Source of the DNA: Clostridiales bacterium | Lineage (GTDB): Bacteria; Bacillota; Clostridia; Oscillospirales; Ruminococcaceae | Assembly: GCA_012523875.1 (NCBI GenBank) | Contig: JAAYSW010000124.1 | Span: 1-8,136, forward strand | Length of the DNA stretch: 8,136 nucleotides | Reading direction: 5' to 3' | Part shown: positions 1 through 4,919 of the stretch, piece after piece | Layout of the letters: every line of letters begins with the position of its first letter | Position numbering within the stretch: the stretch's first letter is position 1 | Position numbers and translations under genes: made by a program | The notes under the pieces: model-generated | What the model saw: only the letters and a program-made list of their open reading frames with translations | Told to the model about the DNA's origin: nothing | Database searches by the model: none

Positions 1-832
1 CAATTAATTCTTGGTTATTATTAAGTTTCTCCTTTTTCATTCTCCCAGCGGAAGCACCGCATAAGAGGCTTTCTATCATCACAAGTGCTGCAATACTTAT
101 TGAGGGAATGATAAGTGGTTTGATATCGCTAAGGTTTAGACTAGATAAGCTAAGCCTTTCGGGAAGCATTATCGTTTTCGGTATAGCACCAACTCCAGTT
201 ACATTAAATTTAAAAGTTATATTTAATATAGTTGCAATAATAATTGCAAGCAGGGATGAAGGGAAGTACTTATTCAACCTTTTGGGGTAGGCTATCATAA
301 AAACTATAACAGAGACACCAATTATAAAGGCTGTTATATTAAAATTCTGTTCCAATCTAAAATAGCTAGTAATTTTACTTACAGTGGAGGTGCCTTCGGA
401 GGTTAGCCCTGTTAGATTATTAATTTGCCCTAAAGCAATGATAATAGCAATCCCTGAAGTGAATCCTGTAAATACTGATAAGGGTAGATATGAAACTAAA
501 TTACCTAACCTTAACAAACCACATATCAGCAAAATAATTCCCGATAAAAAACAGGCGATAAACACACCCTGAATTTGATATTTCATCATTAGTGGCAATA
601 AAATTGCTGTCATAGTACCAGCAGGGCCAGAAATTTGGAACGAGCCACCTGAAAGGGAGCCAGCAATAAGCCCTGCTATAACAGCAGTAATCAATCCAGC
701 AGCAGCGGATGCACCACTTGCAACAGCAAATGCTAAGGCTATAGGGAGAGCAACAGCAGCGACTGTAACCCCTGCAAGGAGGTCTTTACCCAGTTTGTTT
801 TTGTTATAACCCTTAAACTCCTTTTTCAGCAT
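1..832 (-). CDS. SulP-family inorganic anion permease (N-terminal part, runs off left edge)
   Basis: This is the first 277 codons of a polytopic membrane protein on the minus strand; the C-terminal half, where the family usually has a STAS domain, lies outside the window. SulP proteins move sulfate, bicarbonate or other anions across the cytoplasmic membrane, commonly with a coupled cation. Visible family marks are the first helix DLLAGVTVAAVALPIALAFA (residues 17-36, with the ALP proline at 30), the third-helix motif GGSFQISGPAGTMT (62-75), repeated hydrophobic helices around 88-107, 119-135, 167-181 and 193-205, and the ESLLCGASAGRM segment (254-265), which carries the conserved acidic residue of the transport core. 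The ATG at 832 has AAGGA 10 nt upstream. An in-frame TTG at 859 (nine codons longer, AAAAGG 11 nt upstream) is an alternative start. Its own promoter precedes it, so it need not depend on tyrA. The family is fairly certain; the substrate cannot be told. Confidence 0.88.
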   Translation of the reverse strand, partial: MLKKEFKGYNKNKLGKDLLAGVTVAAVALPIALAFAVASGASAAAGLITAVIAGLIAGSLSGGSFQISGPAGTMTAILLPLMMKYQIQGVFIACFLSGIILLICGLLRLGNLVSYLPLSVFTGFTSGIAIIIALGQINNLTGLTSEGTSTVSKITSYFRLEQNFNITAFIIGVSVIVFMIAYPKRLNKYFPSSLLAIIIATILNITFKFNVTGVGAIPKTIMLPERLSLSSLNLSDIKPLIIPSISIAALVMIESLLCGASAGRMKKEKLNNNQELI

Positions 833-918
833 TTTAAAATAATCCTTGATAAAAATCAATAAATGCACATCCTTTTAATATTATTATAACTGTTATGATT
901 AATACTTTGTCTATAAAT

Positions 919-947
919 ATTTTACACCTAAGTAATAAAAGTGTCAA
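919..947 (-). promoter_or_regulatory. Promoter of the SulP permease gene
   Basis: On the minus strand, TTGACA (942-947) and TAAAAT (919-924) are separated by exactly 17 nt, a near-consensus sigma-A promoter. Transcription would start near 912, giving a leader of roughly 50-80 nt depending on whether translation starts at 859 or 832. It lies downstream of the tyrA stop codon, where I see no convincing terminator, so readthrough from tyrA is also possible. Confidence 0.72.
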
Positions 948-987
948 GATGTGTGGCAGAACAAGTGTTTAGATAGTAACTATTGGG

Positions 988-1830
988 CTATACACCATCT
1001 TTTAGATTATACTCTTTTAATATTCTACTATCACGTAAATACTCTTTTAATTTATCACTATCGTTTTCGCTAATTGCATCACGATAAAGTTTTAAATTAT
1101 GCATTAACATATCGATTTCAAAGACAAGGCTTTCCTTGTTCAGCAAAAATAAATCTGTCCACATATCCTCGTTTAGAGTAGCAATCCTTGTCATATCTTG
1201 AAAACTCCCACCAGTATATCCTTTTTCTTTTTTTAGTGTAGGGCTTTTAACATATGCACTCGATACAATATGTGCAAGCTGTGATGTGTAGGCAATGATG
1301 CTATCATGTTCAAATGGATCAGATTTTATTATTGCTCCGAAACCAATCTGTTCAGCAAGAGAAATGACAGTATTGAGAGCATTAGAATCAGTTTTATCTA
1401 TTGGCGTAACAATGAAATTTGCATTTTTAAACAAATCCTTATCGGAAAATTCAAAACCAGAATGTTCCTTACCTGCCATAGGGTGAGTGCCTATATAATG
1501 TACATTATATTCTAATGCGGACTCTGTTATATCTAGAACCATCTGCCCCTTAATTCCACATACATCGAATATAATACAATTGTTCTTAAATTTAGGTATA
1601 TGAGATTCCATAAAGGAACGTGTTGCAATAGGATGAAGGCATACAATAACTATATCCGCTTTATTAAAATCATTTTCATTTGCAACCAATGAAATGCAAC
1701 CCCAATTTAATGCTTGTTCCAATACACTTTTATCCCTATCATAGCCCCAAATATTGTGGGTTGTTTTATCGCTTAAAGCCTTGCATATTGAGCCGCCAAT
1801 TAGTCCAAGACCGACTACTAGAATATTCAT
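988..1830 (-). CDS. tyrA: Prephenate dehydrogenase (tyrosine biosynthesis)
   Basis: This 280-residue cytoplasmic enzyme would oxidatively decarboxylate prephenate to 4-hydroxyphenylpyruvate with NAD+, the committed step to tyrosine. The N-terminal Rossmann fold shows GLGLIGGS (7-14) and, at the end of the second strand, D31, the acidic residue expected for NAD rather than NADP. The active-site signature THPMAGKEHSG (115-125) holds the catalytic H116. TSQLAH (182-187) supplies the second conserved histidine, and TRIA plus the tryptophan nine residues on (R215, W224) match the substrate-binding arginine and tryptophan of the family. The protein ends soon after the helical dimerisation domain, so it lacks the C-terminal ACT regulatory domain of the longer Bacillus-type enzymes and is not fused to chorismate mutase. 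The usual D-x-x-S-x-K serine is glycine here (DVCGIK, 89-94). The start is supported by GGAGG 7 nt upstream. It is transcribed divergently from citrate synthase. Confidence 0.93.
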   Translation of the reverse strand: MNILVVGLGLIGGSICKALSDKTTHNIWGYDRDKSVLEQALNWGCISLVANENDFNKADIVIVCLHPIATRSFMESHIPKFKNNCIIFDVCGIKGQMVLDITESALEYNVHYIGTHPMAGKEHSGFEFSDKDLFKNANFIVTPIDKTDSNALNTVISLAEQIGFGAIIKSDPFEHDSIIAYTSQLAHIVSSAYVKSPTLKKEKGYTGGSFQDMTRIATLNEDMWTDLFLLNKESLVFEIDMLMHNLKLYRDAISENDSDKLKEYLRDSRILKEYNLKDGV

Positions 1831-1877
1831 AGTTTAACCTCCATTAGTAATTTCTAATAATTTAAATTTCCACAGTT

Positions 1878-1906
1878 ATTATATCACTTTAAAGTGTAAA
1901 AGTCAA
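1878..1906 (-). promoter_or_regulatory. tyrA promoter with palindromic spacer
   Basis: On the minus strand, TTGACT (1901-1906), a 17-nt spacer and a perfect TATAAT (1878-1883) lie about 50 nt upstream of the tyrA start. The spacer contains the perfect 12-bp palindrome CACTTTAAAGTG (1885-1896). A dimeric repressor bound there would block RNA polymerase, so it is a candidate operator, but I do not recognise it as the site of a named regulator. Confidence 0.72.
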
Positions 1907-1969
1907 TTATAAAATTAATTAAGTGAAGAAAATAAAAATAATTTACTACATTTTATATGTAAATTATGC

Positions 1970-1998
1970 TTGAATTTGGTCTAAAAATAGACTAATAT
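1970..1998 (+). promoter_or_regulatory. Candidate upstream promoter of citrate synthase
   Basis: TTGAAT (1970-1975) and TAATAT (1993-1998) are separated by 17 nt, giving a plausible sigma-A promoter with a leader of about 120 nt before the citrate synthase start. The spacer is occupied by an interrupted inverted repeat, TTGGTCTA (1976-1983) and TAGACTAA (1988-1995), which pairs except for one G-T. This looks like an operator site. Base composition here is very AT-rich, so promoter-like strings are easy to find and confidence is moderate. Confidence 0.5.
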
Positions 1999-2075
1999 TT
2001 AATATAATATTAAAAAAATTAATAGAAATCAGAAATGTTAACAATTTATTCATTTCTTTTATGATGAAAATATAC

Positions 2076-2081
2076 TATAAT
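2076..2081 (+). promoter_or_regulatory. Candidate proximal -10 element for citrate synthase
   Basis: A perfect TATAAT lies 43 nt upstream of the citrate synthase ATG. The -35 position at 17-nt spacing (2053-2058, TTTCTT) is poor, so if this is a real promoter it is weak or activator-dependent. The short palindrome ATACGTAT (2093-2100) follows close to the predicted start of transcription. Confidence 0.35.
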
Positions 2082-2124
2082 AAATAGTACCTATACGTAT
2101 GATTGCTAGAAGAAAGGAGAAACT

Positions 2125-3489
2125 ATGTCACACTACGATTACACAAATATAAATAAGAAAATAACTGAGCTTACCGACATCTGTAAAAAGAATTATAATA
2201 TTAATCCTGAGCTTTATAATAAATATGAGGTTAAACGTGGCTTAAGAGATATAACAGGAAAAGGTGTTATAGCTGGCTTAACGGATATAAGCGAAGTTCG
2301 TTCAACGGAGATAGTTGGCGGCAAAGAAGTCCCATGTGTTGGAAAGCTTTTTTATCGTGGAATTGATGTCGAGGAAATAGTTAACGGATTTATTGATGAG
2401 AATCGGTTCGGTTTTGAAGAATCGGCATATCTACTTCTTTTTGGAGAATTGCCTACAAGAGAACAACTAGATGATTTTATGAGCTTGCTAGAAGATTTCA
2501 GACGCTTACCAAGTACATTTGTAAGAGATATAATCATGAAATCCCCAAGTGAAGATATTATGAATGCATTATCTAGAAGTGTGCTTTCACTTTATTCATA
2601 TGATAATATGGCGAATGACACCTCGATTGATAATGTTTTAAGACAATGCCTTCAGTTAATAGCATTATTCCCAGTGCTATCAGTTTATAGTTATCAAGCT
2701 TATAGTTACTATAAGAATGATGAGAGTCTTCACATTCATCGACCTCAGCCAGGTTTATCAACTGCTGAAAATATTTTATATACATTGCGTCCAGACAGCA
2801 AATATACTGAATTAGAGGCTAAAATACTTGATGTTGCATTGGTTCTACACGCTGAGCATGGTGGTGGAAATAACTCAACATTCACAACACATGTAGTAAC
2901 ATCCTCAGGTGCTGATACTTATTCAGTTGTGGCTGCATCGCTAGGTTCACTTAAAGGTCCTAAGCATGGTGGAGCAAACATTAAGGTAGCACAAATGTTT
3001 GATGAGATGAAAAGGGCTGTAAAGGACTGGAACAATGAGGAAGAAGTTAAGGATTACTTAAAGGCATTATTGCATAAAGAAGCATTTGATAAAAGTGGTT
3101 TAATTTATGGTATGGGACATGCTGTTTATTCCATTTCAGATCCAAGAGCTGATATTTTCAAAGGGTTTGTTGAGAAGTTATCAGAAGAAAAGGGAAGACA
3201 GGACGAATTTAAATTATATTCTATGGTAGAAAGATTAGCGCCAATAGTAATTGCAGATGAGAGAAAAATTTACAAGGGTGTTAGTGCAAATGTTGATTTT
3301 TATAGCGGTTTTGTTTACAGTATGCTTGATTTACCATTAGAATTGTATACACCAATTTTTGCAATAGCTAGGATATCAGGTTGGTCAGCTCATAGGATTG
3401 AAGAGCTAATCAACGCAAATAAGATTATAAGACCTGCATACAAAGCTGTTGCAGACCATAAGGATTATGAGAAGCTAGATAATAGATAG
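2125..3489 (+). CDS. Citrate synthase
   Basis: This 454-residue cytoplasmic enzyme condenses acetyl-CoA and oxaloacetate to citrate, entering the oxidative TCA branch or supplying 2-oxoglutarate and glutamate. The catalytic triad can be read directly: H281 in GPKHGGAN (278-285), H332 in GHAVYSISDPRA (331-342) and D391 in NVDFYSG (389-395), corresponding to His274, His320 and Asp375 of the pig enzyme. The substrate-binding loop reads LHAEHGGGNNSTFTT (241-255); the GGGNN part replaces the commoner ELNA and resembles a clostridial-type subgroup. A long N-terminal part (residues 1-60) precedes the conserved GKLFYRGIDVEEI segment. 2-Methylcitrate synthase is a close homologue and cannot be excluded without alignment, but no propionate genes are nearby. 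The ATG is supported by AAAGGAG 5 nt upstream. No isocitrate dehydrogenase or aconitase gene follows; the gene is monocistronic, ending in a terminator. In Firmicutes it would be named citZ or gltA. Confidence 0.93.
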   Translation: MSHYDYTNINKKITELTDICKKNYNINPELYNKYEVKRGLRDITGKGVIAGLTDISEVRSTEIVGGKEVPCVGKLFYRGIDVEEIVNGFIDENRFGFEESAYLLLFGELPTREQLDDFMSLLEDFRRLPSTFVRDIIMKSPSEDIMNALSRSVLSLYSYDNMANDTSIDNVLRQCLQLIALFPVLSVYSYQAYSYYKNDESLHIHRPQPGLSTAENILYTLRPDSKYTELEAKILDVALVLHAEHGGGNNSTFTTHVVTSSGADTYSVVAASLGSLKGPKHGGANIKVAQMFDEMKRAVKDWNNEEEVKDYLKALLHKEAFDKSGLIYGMGHAVYSISDPRADIFKGFVEKLSEEKGRQDEFKLYSMVERLAPIVIADERKIYKGVSANVDFYSGFVYSMLDLPLELYTPIFAIARISGWSAHRIEELINANKIIRPAYKAVADHKDYEKLDNR

Positions 3490-3508
3490 GGGAAGTGCTT
3501 CTAAAATA

Positions 3509-3583
3509 ATATGCTTTTGCAATTAAAAAGACGATTCTTAACATTTGTTTTTATTAAAATTGCAAAAAGCATATTTATTTTTT
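3509..3583 (+). terminator. Intrinsic terminator of citrate synthase, long loop
   Basis: The left arm ATATGCTTTTGCAATT (3509-3524) pairs with the right arm AATTGCAAAAAGCATAT (3558-3574), giving a 16-bp stem with one bulged base, followed by TTTATTTTTT (3574-3583). The intervening 33 nt is much longer than the usual loop but can be partly closed by AAAAA (3525-3529) with TTTTT (3548-3552). It sits 20 nt after the stop codon and 10 nt before the rpsL promoter, so it insulates the str cluster from citrate synthase transcription. Confidence 0.78.
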
Positions 3584-3593
3584 ATTAAATCAC

Positions 3594-3622
3594 TTGACAA
3601 TGGGGAATAATGTGTATATAAT
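3594..3622 (+). promoter_or_regulatory. Main promoter of the str ribosomal cluster
   Basis: TTGACA (3594-3599), a 17-nt spacer and TATAAT (3617-3622) match the sigma-A consensus perfectly, as expected for a highly expressed ribosomal operon. Transcription should start near 3629, giving a leader of about 50 nt. The leader contains a small hairpin, CATTA (3637-3641) with TAATG (3646-3650), which can be extended past one mismatch by GCG/CGC-type pairs. Whether that hairpin matters is unknown. Confidence 0.9.
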
Positions 3623-3681
3623 TGTATGGTATGCGACATTATATTTAATGGCGTGTAAATATTGAGATAAGGAGGGTAAAT

Positions 3682-4110
3682 ATGCCAACATTTAACCAAT
3701 TGGTTCGTAAGGGAAGATCAGTTTCTAAAAAGAAATCAGCATCTCCTGCATTGCAGAAGGGCTATAACTCAAAGAAAAAAGAAACTATCAATCTAAGCTC
3801 ACCACAGAAACGTGGCGTATGCACAGCTGTAAGAACAGCTACACCAAAGAAACCAAACTCAGCTATGAGAAAGATTGCCAGAGTTAGATTATCAAATGGT
3901 TATGAAGTATCTGCATATATTCCAGGTATTGGTCATAACTTACAGGAACATAGCGTAGTTTTGATTCGTGGTGGACGTGTAAAGGACTTGCCGGGTGTAC
4001 GTTATCATATTGTTCGTGGTACATTGGACACACAGGGTGTTGCAAAGAGAATGCAAGGTCGTTCAAAGTACGGAGCTAAGAAACCAAAAGCTGGTGCTGC
4101 TGCTAAATAA
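3682..4110 (+). CDS. rpsL: 30S ribosomal protein S12
   Basis: This is a 142-residue component of the small subunit decoding centre, needed for translational accuracy. The family core is clear: SSPQKRGVCTAVRTATPKKPNSAMRK (within 39-64), RVRLSNGYEVSAYIPGIGHNLQEHSVVLIRGGRVKDLPGVRYH and the basic tail GRSKYGAKKPK. It is longer than the 124-residue E. coli protein because of extra residues in the N-terminal 30, which is normal for Firmicutes (Bacillus S12 is about 138). K56 and K57 in PKKPNS and K101 in VKDLPG correspond to the E. coli positions where streptomycin-resistance changes occur, and all are unmutated here. D102 is the aspartate modified by methylthiolation in some bacteria. AAGGAGGG ends 5 nt before the ATG. 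It is the first gene of the str cluster, followed by an unusually long gap before rpsG. Confidence 0.98.
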   Translation: MPTFNQLVRKGRSVSKKKSASPALQKGYNSKKKETINLSSPQKRGVCTAVRTATPKKPNSAMRKIARVRLSNGYEVSAYIPGIGHNLQEHSVVLIRGGRVKDLPGVRYHIVRGTLDTQGVAKRMQGRSKYGAKKPKAGAAAK

Positions 4111-4206
4111 GCAGTAATCCAGTATAATTAATAGGATACAACTACCACAGAAGAATGTGGAGATTATATAAATAGTGTTAATTCGATGGGTGATTAATTA
4201 TATTAA

Positions 4207-4310
4207 CCAATGGGCGAGTACAAGCCTCCTATCCAAATTAGAACGCAAATTTGATGTAATCCTCTACATGGTCTGACGGTCATATTGGGGTGACCCAATG
4301 GAACGAGTAC
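4207..4310 (+). repeat. Pair of short direct repeats in the rpsL-rpsG gap
   Basis: CCAATGGGCGAGTAC (4207-4221) recurs as CCAATGGAACGAGTAC (4295-4310), 88 nt apart. The copies differ only by G versus AA in the middle. The segment ATTGGG at 4284-4289 lies between them and can pair with the CCAAT of either copy. The second pairing is local and closes a GTGA tetraloop. The two copies are therefore potential competing partners in an RNA fold. Confidence 0.7.
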
Positions 4311-4332
4311 CTATGAATTCATAATATATGTG

Positions 4333-4340
4333 AAGGAGGG
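4333..4340 (+). promoter_or_regulatory. Ribosome binding site that fixes the rpsG start
   Basis: AAGGAGGG (4333-4340) sits 7 nt before ATG at 4348. The open frame extends upstream to a GTG at 4330, but that codon overlaps this Shine-Dalgarno sequence, so translation from it could not use it. Starting at 4348 also gives the canonical S7 N-terminus MPRRG and the standard 156-residue length. The core AGGAGG can pair with CCTCCT at 4225-4230. Confidence 0.9.
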
Positions 4341-4347
4341 AAGCGAA

Positions 4348-4818
4348 ATGCCAAGAAGAGGTAATATCGCAAAGCGTGATGTTTTGCAAGACCCAGTTTA
4401 TAATTCAAAGCTTGTTACACGTTTAATTAATAACATAATGCTTGATGGAAAAAAGGGTGTTGCTCAAAAAATAGTATATGATGCATTCGAAATTGTTGCT
4501 GAAAAGACTGGCAAGGATGCGTTGGAAGCATTTGAACAGGCTATGGAAAATATTATGCCTGTATTAGAAGTTAAGGCTCGTAGAATGGGTGGTGCAACTT
4601 ATCAGGTGCCAATCGAGGTTCGTCCTGAAAGACGCCAAACATTAGGATTGAGATGGATTACAAAATACTCAAGACTTAGAAATGAAAAGACTATGAAGGA
4701 TAGACTTTCTGCTGAGATTATTGATGCTATTAATGGATCAGGTGGTTCTTGCAAAAAACGTGAAGACACTCATAAGATGGCTGAGGCAAACAGAGCATTT
4801 GCTCACTACCGTTGGTAG
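4348..4818 (+). CDS. rpsG: 30S ribosomal protein S7
   Basis: This 156-residue protein nucleates assembly of the 30S head by binding the 3' major domain of 16S rRNA and contacts the E site. The sequence is typical throughout: MPRRGNIAKRDVLQDP at the N-terminus, the family signature region DPVYNSKLVTRLINNIMLDGKK (15-36), the beta-hairpin VLEVKARRMGGATYQVPIEV (72-91), RPERRQTLGLRW (92-103) and the C-terminal KKREDTHKMAEANRAFAHYRW (136-156). A cysteine at 135 just before KKRED is a small departure from the common residues there. In E. coli S7 is the autogenous translational repressor of the str operon. Here the gene is preceded by a 237-nt structured gap that includes a sequence complementary to its ribosome binding site, which fits feedback control. 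A 101-nt gap follows before fusA. Confidence 0.98.
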   Translation: MPRRGNIAKRDVLQDPVYNSKLVTRLINNIMLDGKKGVAQKIVYDAFEIVAEKTGKDALEAFEQAMENIMPVLEVKARRMGGATYQVPIEVRPERRQTLGLRWITKYSRLRNEKTMKDRLSAEIIDAINGSGGSCKKREDTHKMAEANRAFAHYRW

Positions 4819-4880
4819 AATGTGTTTATAACAACATACTCAGTAATTAATGAAGAAAGTAAGAATGTTTATCTAAAGCA

Positions 4881-4889
4881 TGATATAAT
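4881..4889 (+). promoter_or_regulatory. Candidate internal promoter (extended -10) upstream of fusA
   Basis: TGATATAAT (4881-4889) is a perfect extended -10 element (TG-n-TATAAT) 31 nt before the fusA start. No recognisable -35 box lies 16-18 nt upstream, which extended -10 promoters can tolerate. The same stretch can also fold, CATGAT (4880-4885) with ATTATG (4890-4895, one wobble). It could give fusA transcription independent of rpsL-rpsG, but AT-rich sequence makes chance matches likely. Confidence 0.4.
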
Positions 4890-4919
4890 TATTATGTTTT
4901 ATAAATCGAGGAGGAAATT

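Larger units (their letters stand above)
4111..4347 (+). promoter_or_regulatory. Structured rpsL-rpsG intercistronic RNA, candidate S7 autoregulatory element
   Basis: This 237-nt non-coding gap is dense in local helices. Visible on the sense strand are: 4114-4120 with 4134-4139; CCACA/TGTGG (4145-4149/4156-4160); GTTAAT/ATTAAC (4177-4182/4202-4207); GGGC/GCCT (4212-4215/4224-4227); CAAATT/AATTTG (4234-4239/4248-4253); ATGTA/TACAT (4254-4258/4265-4269); ATGGTC/GGTCAT (4268-4273/4278-4283, two wobbles); ATTGGG-GTGA-CCCAAT (4284-4299); and the 12-bp palindrome TATGAATTCATA (4312-4323). From 4234 to 4299 the hairpins run almost end to end. CCTCCT (4225-4230) is fully complementary to AGGAGG of the rpsG ribosome binding site. 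It is known that S7 represses its own operon from the rpsL-rpsG gap in E. coli. I infer an analogous role here by position and structure, without recognising a named RNA family. Confidence 0.55.

Noticed and set aside
108..572. Two short plus-strand open frames (108-290 and 384-572)
   Set aside because: They lie antisense within the SulP permease gene, have no convincing ribosome binding sites and encode no recognisable protein.
965..990. Small inverted repeat ATAGT/ACTAT after tyrA as a terminator
   Set aside because: It has only 5 bp of stem with a one-base loop and no following T-run on the minus strand.
3682..3780. S12 N-terminal insertion relative to E. coli as a novelty
   Set aside because: The longer N-terminal region is the standard Gram-positive form of S12.
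4123..4128. TATAAT as an internal promoter just after rpsL
   Set aside because: There is no acceptable -35 at 16-18 nt and no TG extension. A chance match in AT-rich sequence is more likely.
4210..4254. 14-codon reading frame from the ATG inside the first CCAATGG repeat, and an 8-codon frame from the ATG in the second repeat (4298)
   Set aside because: The first has no ribosome binding site. The two repeats place their ATGs in different downstream contexts because of the G/AA difference, so no peptide is conserved between copies. GGGGTGA before the second ATG is weakly SD-like but is better explained as the GNRA hairpin.
4312..4323. 12-bp palindrome TATGAATTCATA as a DNA operator for rpsG
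   Set aside because: There is no promoter beside it. It lies in the transcribed gap just upstream of the ribosome binding site and as RNA would form at best a very tight hairpin, so I list it only as part of the structured gap.
4330..4347. Longer rpsG start at GTG 4330 (six extra residues)
   Set aside because: That start codon overlaps the Shine-Dalgarno sequence at 4333-4340, and the ATG at 4348 gives the canonical MPRRG start and 156-residue length.
4111..4347. tRNA, group II intron remnant or mobile element in the rpsL-rpsG gap
   Set aside because: I found no cloverleaf, no intron domain 5-like motif, no coding remnant, and no inverted ends or target duplication. The 15-nt repeats are internal and imperfect.
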